A DNA stretch of 64,000 nt, from contig JADHTB010000013.1 of NCBI GenBank assembly GCA_016776605.1, positions 42,620 through 106,619 on the forward strand. Direction: 5' to 3'. The position numbers and the translations under genes were made by a program. Below, piece after piece: positions 18,258-26,655 of this stretch. Under the pieces are notes generated by a model that saw only the letters and a program-made list of their open reading frames with translations, had not been told where the DNA came from and ran no database searches. The stretch comes from Alphaproteobacteria bacterium. GTDB lineage: Bacteria; Pseudomonadota; Alphaproteobacteria; GCA-2731375. Numbering within the stretch: the stretch's first letter is position 1; each line of letters begins with the position of its first letter.

Positions 18258-19220
18258 ATGCGCGCAGCTGTTTTCGAGGCGCCGGGCCAACCCCTGGTTA
18301 TTGCCCAGGTCGAGGCCCCACGGCCGACGCCCACCGACCTGCTGGTCAAAGTCAAAAGCTGTGGCATCTGCGGCACGGACCTGCATCTGTCCGCCGTCAC
18401 CGACCGTTCGGGCGGTATGGCGCCATTGTCCGGCGGCACTGTCATGGGGCATGAATTCTGCGGCGAAGTGGTCGAGGTCGGCAGCCAGGCGCCGGGCGGG
18501 TGGCATGAAGGAGACCGTATCTGCGCCCTGCCATACATCGCCTGCGGCCATTGTCTGGACTGCCTGGCCGGACGGGGCCACCGTTGCGCCAGGGCCCAAT
18601 TCAACGGCATGGGAGAATTGGGCGGCGGCTATGCGGATTATGTCCGGGTCGGCGGGGCGGAAGCCTTGGCCCTGCCCGATGGGGTGGACTATCGCCGGGG
18701 CGCCCTGGTGGAACCCTTGCCCGTCGCCCTGTGGTGCCGCTTTTTCGGCGCCCGGCACGCGGTGGTCAGCGATCTGTTGGCTGGGCGCCTGGACAAAGCC
18801 GCGGCCATGGGGGCCACGGACGGTATCGACGCCAGCACGGAAAACGTTGTAGGCCGCTACAAACAGATCGCCGGCAACCGTCCAGAGGTGGTTTTTGACT
18901 GTGTCGGCGTGCCGGGCAGTCAGCAACTGGCCATGGACTATGCCCCCATGAACGGCCGTCTGGTGGTGGCCGGTGTCTGTATGCGGCCCGACAACATCAT
19001 GCCGGTGAAGGCCATCACCAAGGAATTATCCGTCCGCTACGTTTATATGTACGAGCGGCGGGATTTCGAATTGGCCCTGGAAATGTTGGACACGGGACGC
19101 GTTGATGGCTCCGCCATGATCACGGATGTGGTCGGCTTCGATGCCTTCTCGACTGCCTTTGAAGATCTGAAGACACCATCGGATCAGTGCAAAATTCTGC
19201 TCGACCCCGATCAATTATAA
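18258..19220 (+). CDS. Zinc-dependent alcohol dehydrogenase, internally deleted
   Basis: The medium-chain dehydrogenase fold is clear: catalytic-zinc residues C38 (GICGTD) and H65 (MGHEF), structural-zinc cysteines C96, C99, C102 and C110, then the LVEPLPVALW helix. Directly after residue 159 the text jumps to CRFFGARHAVVSD, so about 30 residues normally containing the first beta strand and the GxGxxG NAD(P) loop are missing. At 320 residues it is shorter than the usual 345-350. The frame stays open, so it may be expressed, but it is probably inactive as a dehydrogenase. An antisense frame over the same bases is a shadow. Confidence 0.8.
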   Translation: MRAAVFEAPGQPLVIAQVEAPRPTPTDLLVKVKSCGICGTDLHLSAVTDRSGGMAPLSGGTVMGHEFCGEVVEVGSQAPGGWHEGDRICALPYIACGHCLDCLAGRGHRCARAQFNGMGELGGGYADYVRVGGAEALALPDGVDYRRGALVEPLPVALWCRFFGARHAVVSDLLAGRLDKAAAMGATDGIDASTENVVGRYKQIAGNRPEVVFDCVGVPGSQQLAMDYAPMNGRLVVAGVCMRPDNIMPVKAITKELSVRYVYMYERRDFELALEMLDTGRVDGSAMITDVVGFDAFSTAFEDLKTPSDQCKILLDPDQL

Positions 19221-19300
19221 ATTCAGACACGGCAAGGATGTGCTTGGCGCATGACCGTGCTAGCATCCGCGGCGAAATTGTACCTTGGGGAGAAAATCAG

Positions 19301-20050
19301 ATGGATTTGGGATTGAAGGGCAAAAAGGCTCTGGTCACGGGCGGCACCCGGGGCATTGGCCGGGCCATAGCGGAACGCCTGGCCATGGAAGGTGCCGATG
19401 TTGCCGTCTGCGCCCGCAATGCCGATGAGGTGGCGGAAGCCGTCGCCGCGCTGCAAGGCATGGGCGTACAGGCTACGGGCGCCAGCGTCGATGTTGGCGA
19501 CCAGGCGGCATTAAAAACCTGGATCGACGCGGCGGCGGATGAATTGGGCGGCCTCGATGTATTGGTGGCCAATGTCTCTGCCATGGGCGCCGCGGACTGG
19601 CGCGGGTCTTTTGAAATAGATGTGCTGGGCAGCATTCATACGGTGGAAGCCGCATTGCCCTATCTGGAGAAATCCGACGCCGGCGCCATTGTCGCCATCA
19701 GCTCGGTCTCCGCGCTGCAATATTTTGGCGGCGTGCGGCCCTATAACACCATGAAAGCGGCCCTGATCAACTATATGTCCAACATGGCCCACGAGCTTGC
19801 CCCCAAGGGTGTGCGCGTCAATACGGTCTCGCCCGGCACGATTTATTTCGAGGGCGGGGTCTGGCACACCCGGAAAGTAGAAACGCCGGAGCTGTTCCAG
19901 GGCGCCCTGGGCATGAACCCCATGGGCCGCATGGGTACGCCAGAGGAAGTCGCCAACGCCACGGTCTTCCTATGCAGCCCCCTGGCCAGTTTCATTTCCG
20001 GGACCAATCTGTTGGTCGACGGCGCCATGACCCAGGGCGTGCAATACTAA
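19301..20050 (+). CDS. Short-chain dehydrogenase/reductase (SDR)
   Basis: The ATG at 19301 follows TTGGGGAGAAAATCAG, better than the upstream in-frame alternative, and gives a classical 249-residue SDR. Cofactor motif TGGTRGIG spans residues 13-20, the NxSA-type loop is at 91-94, and the catalytic Ser134/135, Tyr148 and Lys152 (YNTMK) are all present. The C terminus carries the usual ISGTNLLVDGAMTQG. It is an NAD(P)-linked oxidoreductase of unknown substrate, 31 bases upstream of a hydrolase gene with which it probably forms an operon. Confidence 0.88.
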   Translation: MDLGLKGKKALVTGGTRGIGRAIAERLAMEGADVAVCARNADEVAEAVAALQGMGVQATGASVDVGDQAALKTWIDAAADELGGLDVLVANVSAMGAADWRGSFEIDVLGSIHTVEAALPYLEKSDAGAIVAISSVSALQYFGGVRPYNTMKAALINYMSNMAHELAPKGVRVNTVSPGTIYFEGGVWHTRKVETPELFQGALGMNPMGRMGTPEEVANATVFLCSPLASFISGTNLLVDGAMTQGVQY

Positions 20051-20081
20051 AAACAATCAAATCAGTGGAGGAATTTTTACC

Positions 20082-21023
20082 ATGGCCATGAAACCCCAAT
20101 TGGTAAAGTTGTTGGAGGCGATGAAGGCGTTGGGCCTGAAGCCGATGCATGTGATGAGCCCGGTCGATGCCCGGGCGCAGATGGAGGCCGGCGTCAAGGC
20201 CCGCAATGCGCCGCCGATCGAGCTGGGATCGATCGAGGAACGCAGCATTCCCGGCCCCGGCGGCGATATTCCGGTGCGCATCTATCGCCCGCAAGACGCC
20301 GACGGCCCTTTGGGGGCCTTGGTCTATTACCATGGCGGCGGCCATGTCATCGGCAGCATGGACACCCACGATTACGCCGCCCGGGCCATGTGCCGGGACG
20401 CCAATATCGTGGTCATGTCCGTTGATTACCGCATGGGACCCGAGGCGAAGTTCCCGGCGGCGGTAGACGATTGCTACGCCGCCACCAAATGGCTATCCGA
20501 TAACGCCGAAGCCATGGGTGTGCGGGCCGACCGCATTGCCGTGGGGGGCGATAGTGCCGGTGGCAACCTGGCCCTGGTGGTGTCGCTGATGGCCCGCGAC
20601 ACGGACGACAGCCTGTCGGTCGCCTATCAATTACTGGTCTACCCGGTGATGGATTATACCGGCGGCACCCCGACCTATGAAACTTTTGGGACTGGTTTCG
20701 GCCCGCTGATGGCGGCCTCGATCCCCTGGTTCCGCGAGCATTATTTCACCAGCGACGATGATTTGGCGGACTGGCGCGCCTCCCCCGTGCGGGCCGCGAC
20801 CTTTGCAGGCCTGCCGCCGGCTCTGCTGATCACGGCGGAATGCGATATTCTCAATCACGAGGGCTGGGAATGCGGCAAACGGCTAATCGCCGACGGCGTC
20901 GCCTGCGAGCATGTGGATTTTGATGGCATGATCCATGGCTTCTTTTCCATGGCGCCGCTGCTGGATGACTCAGTCGAGGCGCAATTGCTGGCCGCCGATC
21001 GTTTGAAGGCCGCTCTATCGTAA
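20082..21023 (+). CDS. Alpha/beta hydrolase, hormone-sensitive-lipase (HSL) family esterase
   Basis: This 313-residue enzyme has the HSL oxyanion motif HGGG (84-87), the nucleophile elbow GDSAG with Ser158, the acid D255 (ECDILNHEG) and His285 (MIHGF), so the catalytic triad is complete. Members hydrolyse short acyl esters or carbamate-like bonds. A GGAGG ribosome site precedes the ATG. It follows the SDR by 31 bases and converges on the next minus-strand gene with a 10-base gap. Physiological ester unknown. Confidence 0.88.
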   Translation: MAMKPQLVKLLEAMKALGLKPMHVMSPVDARAQMEAGVKARNAPPIELGSIEERSIPGPGGDIPVRIYRPQDADGPLGALVYYHGGGHVIGSMDTHDYAARAMCRDANIVVMSVDYRMGPEAKFPAAVDDCYAATKWLSDNAEAMGVRADRIAVGGDSAGGNLALVVSLMARDTDDSLSVAYQLLVYPVMDYTGGTPTYETFGTGFGPLMAASIPWFREHYFTSDDDLADWRASPVRAATFAGLPPALLITAECDILNHEGWECGKRLIADGVACEHVDFDGMIHGFFSMAPLLDDSVEAQLLAADRLKAALS

Positions 21024-21033
21024 CGTAGGCGGC

Positions 21034-22119
21034 CTATCCAAGTTTGCGGATACGCCATTCGAAGGCATCGTCGCCATAGTCCATGCGGTCGCCGACCTGC
21101 AGGGCGAGGAAGCGGTTGTGCACCGCCAGACAGCCTTGCCACAGTCCGTTCCAGGCTTCGAACACAGCGGCGTGGCGGTCTTCGCGGCCCCGCATCAGGC
21201 GCCAGCCGGTAATGCGCACCGTGGCATCGCCTTCGCTACCGGCGACTTCGGCGGCATCATCCTGGGCCGTAGCCATGGCCGCCATGAAATGGGCGAAATC
21301 CAGGGCGCCGTCACCGCCGGTACCCAGCATCGTCTGGATCTGCCGGTAGAATTGCCGGCCGATGATGTTGCCCGCCAGATTGCCCAGGGCGCCGGCCTCG
21401 CCCGGACCCAACGTTGCGACCAATTCGGGTAGCGCGGTCTTGATATAGTCCATGGAATAGTTGCGGTTGGCCTTGTGCAAACGCTCCGCCGGCCAGTCTT
21501 CCGGGTTCAATCGCGGCGCCGCGCTGGCATCAAAGGGCGGCGCCATTTCCGCCGGCGCGAATTGCAGCCGCTCGTCAGGCGCCAAATCGTGGTCGAACTG
21601 GCGGAAATATCCGGCCAGACCATATTGCGCGGTCATGTCCTGGCTGGTGCAGACAAAGCCCAGGCGCGGATTACCCATGGAAACACCGTTATGTCCGTAC
21701 CAGCCGCGCAGAAAGCCGTGACTGACCTGCAACGGTACGCCGCATAACGCGGCGCCCTCATACATCCAGCGGGGATGGCAAAAATGCACCCAGGCCTTGT
21801 CGTCGGCCTCGTAGATATATTCCACCTCGACGCCGCCAACGGAGTTGGACAAATAATGATATTGCGCCGCCGCCACCGCATCTGGCAAATGGTCCAGGCC
21901 CAGTTTATTAAAGCTGGAGAGGAACTTGTCGTGATGCTGGCGGCGAAAGGTTTGGAATATCCATTCCCCCGTGACGTCTCCGCCTTTGTGAGAGGCAATC
22001 GTCAAAATTAAACCGGTGAAATAGGCATGGTACAGGCTGGCAACCGCCTTCCATTGGGCGGTTGTTGAACCAGCTGCGCCAATTTGCGCTAGTATGGCGT
22101 GGAATGGATTTACCGACAT
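21034..22119 (-). CDS. Hypothetical protein, 361 residues
   Basis: I placed the start at the ATG at 22119 (MSVNPFHAIL); the in-frame extension overlaps the MFS remnant on the other strand. The protein is mostly helical in appearance and aromatic-rich, with segments such as VHFCHPRWMYEG, GFLRGWYGHNGVSMGNPRLG and a C-terminal acidic VGDRMDYGDDAFEWRI. No signal peptide or membrane helix is evident. I do not recognise the family. The coherent composition and lack of frame decay support a real gene. Confidence 0.6.
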   Translation of the reverse strand: MSVNPFHAILAQIGAAGSTTAQWKAVASLYHAYFTGLILTIASHKGGDVTGEWIFQTFRRQHHDKFLSSFNKLGLDHLPDAVAAAQYHYLSNSVGGVEVEYIYEADDKAWVHFCHPRWMYEGAALCGVPLQVSHGFLRGWYGHNGVSMGNPRLGFVCTSQDMTAQYGLAGYFRQFDHDLAPDERLQFAPAEMAPPFDASAAPRLNPEDWPAERLHKANRNYSMDYIKTALPELVATLGPGEAGALGNLAGNIIGRQFYRQIQTMLGTGGDGALDFAHFMAAMATAQDDAAEVAGSEGDATVRITGWRLMRGREDRHAAVFEAWNGLWQGCLAVHNRFLALQVGDRMDYGDDAFEWRIRKLG

Positions 22120-22172
22120 TGTGCCCCTCGCTGCATAAAGCTCTGTAACCAGTAATCTGTAACCGATATGGC

Positions 22173-22379
22173 ATGATGTCACCCAGTTCAGCAATGCAGA
22201 GCAACAGCTCGGTGGGACTTTTGATGGCGCCCAGGGGCCTGGGAATGATATTTGCGACGGTGATTTTTGGCCCCATGATCGGCTATACGGATGTCTTTTT
22301 TCTATCCGCCATCACCTCCGTTCTGGTCATTCCCGTCATATTCCTGATCCGCAGGCCCGCCGCCCGCAGCGGACATTAA
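22173..22379 (+). pseudogene. Remnant of a DHA2-type major-facilitator transporter
   Basis: The 68-codon frame joins a GLLMAPRGLGM motif, normally in the middle of EmrB/QacA-type drug transporters, directly to a closing segment (GYTDVFFLSAITSVLVIPVIFLIRR, interrupted here to its key residues) typical of the last helix of that family. About 150 residues are missing between and everything before is lost. It is best read as a decayed 3' end, not a functional small gene. It overlaps the start region of the divergent hypothetical gene. Confidence 0.6.
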
Positions 22380-22421
22380 AGTCACGCAAGCTAATATTAA
22401 CGATTTGACGCCAACATGGCC

Positions 22422-22525
22422 CTAGAGCGCTTTCATTCTGGGAATGCTCAGATTTTTAGAATTAGAGCAATTTTCCCAATCATTCAGGATCGCTTCGCGA
22501 TCCTCATTAATCGGAATTGCTCTAG
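22422..22525. repeat. Palindromic dispersed element, copy B (long form)
   Basis: About 104 bases begin and end with ctagagc/gctctag. The left module contains gagcgcttt...ggaatgctc; the right module has the arms tagagcaat and aattgctcta (22515-22524) enclosing hairpin aggatcgc-ttc-gcgatcct (22486-22504). It is nearly collinear with copy C at 36.1 kb. It ends 53 bases before the start of the gene at 22579. Confidence 0.85.
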
Positions 22526-22578
22526 GAGTTCGATGCACGTGGTGCTCACTGCATCGATTTGGGGCAAGGTTGCGGCGG

Positions 22579-23127
22579 ATGAACATGACGGGCCAATCAA
22601 CAGAAGCAGAGGGATCGCCGCAAGCCGATCCCGCCGCACGCCTGAAGGCCTTGGTCGTGGATACCAACGTCAACGATGACACATTTCTGGCAACGGATTA
22701 TCTGAACCATTTCAACGAGATTGTGATGCTGTTGGAAATGATACCGGACATGCCCGATATTCTGGAAGATGCCAGGGAATGGCGGCCCAAGACCTATGAT
22801 CAGCATTTTCTCGATAGTGGCCTGTCCGATAGCGCTATCACTATCGAAGCCTATCAGAATGCGCCGGCGGAATTTCGCGAACCCTTCGATGAAACAATCG
22901 AACGGATGAATACGGTCGTCACCGAAAGCATTAAAAATATCGAAGCGGCCATTGCTAGCCCGCGGCCGGAAGAACTGGCCGCCAGCGCCGCCACCGCATC
23001 GCGCCTGTTACAACGCCTGATGGATGTCGCCGCCGCCATCATTCATGGCAATACGCCTAAATTGGAACAGGCCGAAATCGACGACCTGCTGGAAGGCTGC
23101 ACGAAACAGCATCTATTTCGCGTTTGA
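22579..23127 (+). CDS. Hypothetical acidic helical protein
   Basis: The frame is open through the upstream palindromic repeat, so I chose the ATG at 22579 (a second ATG at 22585 is possible) after GCAAGG, giving 182 residues. The product is acidic and helix-rich, with a heptad-like stretch (FDETIERMNTVVTESIKNIE, about 110-130) and an Ala-rich segment (150-170) that could form a helical bundle. No signal, membrane or catalytic motif is seen, and I do not recognise it. Its last 15 bases overlap the convergent hydrolase gene. Confidence 0.6.
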   Translation: MNMTGQSTEAEGSPQADPAARLKALVVDTNVNDDTFLATDYLNHFNEIVMLLEMIPDMPDILEDAREWRPKTYDQHFLDSGLSDSAITIEAYQNAPAEFREPFDETIERMNTVVTESIKNIEAAIASPRPEELAASAATASRLLQRLMDVAAAIIHGNTPKLEQAEIDDLLEGCTKQHLFRV

Positions 23128-24348
23128 CCGCTCGATCATGGCGTGCAGCAGCACGTTGCAGCCGGCGGCGCAATCCGCCTGCGTCGCGCTTTCCACCTCG
23201 TTATGGCTGATCCCGTCCTTGCAAGGCACGAAGATCATGGCGGTAGGCGCCAGGGTTGAAATATGACAGGCATCATGGCCCGCGCCCGAGACAATCTCCA
23301 TGCCATCAAGGCCGGCGGCCTCGACCCCGGCGCGTACGGCGGCAATGCAATCGGTATTGAAGACAATCGGCGGCTGGTACCAAATTTCCCGGCAGTCCAG
23401 TTCCAGGCCACGAGCAGCGGCGGCGGCCGCGCAACCCTTTTCCAGCGCCGCCTTCATGGCGGAAAGCCGGACATCCTCCGGATGGCGGAAATCGACGCTG
23501 AAGGTGACCTGGCCGGGAATGGTATTGCGGGAATTTGGGCTGACAACGAACTGGCCCACGGTGGCGCAGGCGCCGGGTTGAAATTCCAGACCGATGCGGT
23601 TTACCACCCCAACCAATTCGGCCGCGCCGACCAGGGCATCGCGGCGAATGGCCATCGGCGTGGGCCCGGCATGGGCTTCCTGCCCGGTCAAAGTAATATC
23701 GAACCAGCGTTGTCCCTGGGCGCCCTGGACGATGCCGATGTTTTTCGCCTCACCCTCCAGAATAGGGCCTTGTTCAATATGTACTTCGAAAAATGCCGCG
23801 ACCTCTCCCACACCGGGCGGCGCATCGCCCAAATAGCCAATCGCCTCTAATTCGTCGCGGAAGGTCTTGCCCGCCGCATCGGTCATCCCATAGACCTCGT
23901 CCAGGTCGAATTTCCCAATAGCCACGCCCGAGCCCATCATGGCCGGGGCATAGCGGCAGCCTTCCTCGTTGGTCCAGACCGTTACCTCGATAGGCCGTTC
24001 GGTCTCATAATTCAGGTCGTTCAGGGTGCGGATCACTTCCAGCCCGGACAGCACGCCAAAGACGCCGTCGTATTTGCCGCCCGTTGGTTGGGTATCGAGA
24101 TGGCTGCCGGTCATGACCGGGGCCAGGCTGTCGTCCCGGCCCGGGCGGCGGGCATAGATGTTGCCCACCGCGTCAACCCGGATGCTACATCCCGCCGCCT
24201 CGCACCAGCGCACGAACAGATCACGGCCCTGCCCGTCCAGTTCGGTTAAGGCCTGCCGGTTGACACCACCCTTTTCCGTGGCACCGATCCGCGCCATCTC
24301 GGTCAATGAAGCCCACAAACGCTCGCTGTTAATCGCCAGATTTTGCAT
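23113..24348 (-). CDS. Zn-dependent hydrolase, allantoate amidohydrolase / N-carbamoyl-amino-acid hydrolase family
   Basis: The ATG at 24348 follows GGGCAGGGT and gives 411 residues, the family length; upstream codons look non-coding. M20 peptidase-type metal residues are visible: H83 (TGSHLDT), D94 (GGKYDGVFG), E128/E129 (TNEEG), a His in EVHIEQGP (about 193) and the final His in GAGHDACH. Family members hydrolyse carbamoyl or ureido groups (allantoate, N-carbamoyl amino acids) in purine or pyrimidine breakdown. No other allantoin genes are nearby, so the substrate is open. Confidence 0.87.
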   Translation of the reverse strand: MQNLAINSERLWASLTEMARIGATEKGGVNRQALTELDGQGRDLFVRWCEAAGCSIRVDAVGNIYARRPGRDDSLAPVMTGSHLDTQPTGGKYDGVFGVLSGLEVIRTLNDLNYETERPIEVTVWTNEEGCRYAPAMMGSGVAIGKFDLDEVYGMTDAAGKTFRDELEAIGYLGDAPPGVGEVAAFFEVHIEQGPILEGEAKNIGIVQGAQGQRWFDITLTGQEAHAGPTPMAIRRDALVGAAELVGVVNRIGLEFQPGACATVGQFVVSPNSRNTIPGQVTFSVDFRHPEDVRLSAMKAALEKGCAAAAAARGLELDCREIWYQPPIVFNTDCIAAVRAGVEAAGLDGMEIVSGAGHDACHISTLAPTAMIFVPCKDGISHNEVESATQADCAAGCNVLLHAMIERSNAK

Positions 24349-24490
24349 ACCCTGCCCTTCTGCTGATGCCCTGCTACTGATAATCGGGCAACGGTAACCG
24401 AGGCAACGGCTGGGGGGAAGAACCATTCTCCTATCGCCCTGATGGAGCGGACATGAAATAATCCCAGGCAACGGAATTGGGAGTATGGGT

Positions 24491-25285
24491 ATGCATTACG
24501 ACACCATCAGCATTGTTGATCAGGACGATCATGTCGCCATCACCTTGAATCGTCCGGCTGCCCTGAACAGCATTTCGCCGGCAATGATTGACGACCTGAA
24601 CGCCGCCCTGGACAGCATCGAGGACCGCCGCCAGCTATGCGCCCTGTCCATTAGCGGCAACGGCCGGGCCTTTTGCGCCGGGGCGGATCTGAAAGCGGCG
24701 AAGGAACGCATGAGCGGCGCCGACGCGGCGACGGTCAACAGTCAGTTCCTTGATGCGTTGCGGCGCATTTTATTACGCATAGAAGGCTTCCCCACACCGG
24801 TGATCGCGGCGGTGAACGGTCTGGCCCTGGCCGGCGGCCTGGAATTGGTCATGGCCTGCGATTTGGTGGTCGCGGTAGAGAGCGCTAAATTCGGCGATGC
24901 CCATGCCAATTTCGGTTTGGTTCCGGGCGGTGGCAATTCCGTCCGCCTGCCCCGCAAGATTGGGCCGACGCGGGCCAAACAACTGATCTATACCGGCGAA
25001 TTCCTGCCCGCCCGGCAAATGATGGATTGGGGCCTGGTCAATCACGTAGCGCCCGACGATGGCCTGGCGCCGGCGGTGGCGGATCTGGTCGCCAGCCTGG
25101 CGGATAAAAGTCCGATCGGCCTGCGCCGCATGAAACGCATGGTCGACGATGGACAGGAACAAGCACTGGAAGCGGCCTTGCGTTATGAGTTGGCCCTCAA
25201 CGCCCAGCATGCCGCCTCGTATGATCGCGATGAAGGTCTGGCCGCCTTCGCCGAAAAGCGGAAACCCCGGTTCGAGGGCCGCTGA
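24491..25285 (+). CDS. Enoyl-CoA hydratase/isomerase (crotonase) family protein
   Basis: I prefer the ATG at 24491 because GGGAG (24479-24483) sits seven bases before it but only one base before the alternative ATG at 24485; 264 residues. The crotonase oxyanion motifs AFCAGADLK (about 58) and the ALAGGLELVMACD helix are present. Where many hydratases have a catalytic Glu (FGQPE-like), this one reads FGDAH, followed by LVPGGGNSVRLPR, so it may belong to a subgroup with different chemistry. It stands alone between divergent and regulatory genes. Confidence 0.82.
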   Translation: MHYDTISIVDQDDHVAITLNRPAALNSISPAMIDDLNAALDSIEDRRQLCALSISGNGRAFCAGADLKAAKERMSGADAATVNSQFLDALRRILLRIEGFPTPVIAAVNGLALAGGLELVMACDLVVAVESAKFGDAHANFGLVPGGGNSVRLPRKIGPTRAKQLIYTGEFLPARQMMDWGLVNHVAPDDGLAPAVADLVASLADKSPIGLRRMKRMVDDGQEQALEAALRYELALNAQHAASYDRDEGLAAFAEKRKPRFEGR

Positions 25286-25369
25286 GCCCAAGGATGACTG
25301 AGTTGCCTTATGGTTGGAGACGCGTTGGCGGATGCAGGGCCGCCGGCCCGGCGCTATTCTAACCCCGAC

Positions 25370-26095
25370 ATGGACAATCAATTGCGCACGATCCGGCAAA
25401 TGCGGGGCCTGTCCGTTGACCAACTGGCCCGGCAGGTGGGCGCCTCCCGCTCCAAACTCTACAAGTTGGAGAATGGCTCACAACACCTGACCGATGTTTG
25501 GATCGCCCGCCTGGCCAAGGCGCTGGGCGTGGCGCCGGCGGATTTTTTGAACGCGTCCGGGCCGTCCATACCGGTCAGCTATTAAATTTCGGCGGCCTTT
25601 TCGGATCTTGCCAGTTTCCATATACCCGAACCTGTCGAACAACTATCACCACCCCGGCGCCTGAACCGGCCGGAAGACTGTCTGGCGTGCGAGATTTACG
25701 ATGATAGCTGCGATGGTATCTATCCCCAAGGCAGCCTGGTCATCGTGCGCCGGCTGAGTGGTTTGCAGGGCCCATTAAAGCTGGGCGATCGTATTGTCGC
25801 GCGGCACTATGTGGATACGGTAGGCGATGGCCGCATCATGGAAATGATCCTGGGCCATTTGGACCGCACTATGATCGGCGATCTGGTTTTGTTGACCCGT
25901 TCGGGAAATCCGCAGCTACCCGGCGTTGTCACCATCCGGCGGCCCGCTGATCCAGAGGCAGCATTGCGTGACGCACAACGCCACTTTCGCCCCGTTGATG
26001 TGATGGCGTTGCCCGATTATCAGCCGGAACCTGGTGATCAGGCGGATATTCTGGGCGTGGTCGCCATGGTCATCCAGCCGGAAACCGCAGCCTGA
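25370..26095 (+). pseudogene. XRE-HTH plus S24-like regulator interrupted by an in-frame stop
   Basis: An XRE helix-turn-helix (LRTIRQMRGLSVDQLARQVG, then SRSKLYKLENGSQHL) occupies codons 1-71 and ends at TAA 25583-25585. The same frame then continues without a stop to 26095, encoding an S24/LexA-like domain (DDSCDGIYPQGSLVIV near 45 codons after the stop, then KLGDRIVARHYVD). Together they would be a 241-codon CI/S24-type repressor. No in-frame ATG with a ribosome site restarts the second half early. Either the gene is broken, the stop is read through, or a sequencing error is present. The serine of the S24 motif is kept but a catalytic lysine is not obvious. Confidence 0.7.
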
Positions 26096-26147
26096 TGGAG
26101 ACTGGTTCTTATAAGGGTTGATGTGCCGTTTAATTAAACCTAGAATT

Positions 26148-26164
26148 GTCTCCATTATGGAGAC
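26148..26164. promoter_or_regulatory. Perfect palindrome across the start codon of the second XRE gene
   Basis: GTCTCCAT-T-ATGGAGAC has perfect eight-base arms, and the right arm contains the ATG at 26157. A further half-site ATGGAGAC occurs at 26095-26102, just after the S24-like frame. This arrangement is typical of an autoregulatory operator, but no binding evidence exists. Confidence 0.45.
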
Positions 26165-26558
26165 AACCCCCGGCCGACGCAGCATGGCAGAAATCCAGGT
26201 CGATCAATATGTCGGCGCCCGATTACGATTGCGCCGCAAACTATTGGGCTATAGCCAGACCCACCTGGCCGAGGCAGTGGAACTGACATTCCAGCAAATC
26301 CAAAAATATGAAAATGGTAAAAGCCGCATTGGCGCTTCCCGACTATGGGCCATGGCGGAAAAATTGCGGGTTCCGATTACCTATTTCTTTGATGGCTTGG
26401 AACAACCCGCGCCTAGGCTGAACGAAACCATCAGCTCAACCGAACTTCGCCTGTGCACGGCTTTGCGCGATCTACCTGTGCGCCAGCGCCAAATACTCTA
26501 TCAACTGGTCATGACCTTCGCCGAAACGCCTCCCCCGCCGGCTCCGAACCAACCATAG
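26157..26558 (+). CDS. XRE family transcriptional regulator
   Basis: The protein (133 residues from 26157, or 124 from the ATG at 26184; neither has a clear ribosome site) has the alphaproteobacterial XRE pattern VGARLRLRRKLLGYSQTHLAE followed, after a break, by QQIQKYENGKSRIGASRLWAMA and FFDGL. The recognition helix is around FQQIQKYENG. The C terminus is short and Pro-rich. Such regulators commonly control their own gene. A perfect palindrome overlaps the start codon. It lies 61 bases after the interrupted XRE-S24 gene and may have been its partner. Confidence 0.83.
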   Translation: METTPGRRSMAEIQVDQYVGARLRLRRKLLGYSQTHLAEAVELTFQQIQKYENGKSRIGASRLWAMAEKLRVPITYFFDGLEQPAPRLNETISSTELRLCTALRDLPVRQRQILYQLVMTFAETPPPPAPNQP

Positions 26559-26655
26559 ACGTCCCAGGGCAATACCAGCTTTCCGGCGCATTAGACCCAA
26601 ACCCCCTATGCCGCTACTATGGGCGGGCAGCATTTTTTAGGAGGGAGCGATTGCC

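Noticed and set aside
18162..18926. 254-codon minus-strand frame opposite the alcohol dehydrogenase
   Set aside because: The plus strand encodes clear zinc-binding motifs; the antisense protein has no family features and is His/Gln/Arg-rich like other shadows here.
25745..26095. S24-like segment as an independent gene starting at 25745
   Set aside because: The apparent start is not an ATG with a ribosome site, and the same frame extends back to the XRE stop with conserved S24 sequence, so it belongs to the interrupted regulator.
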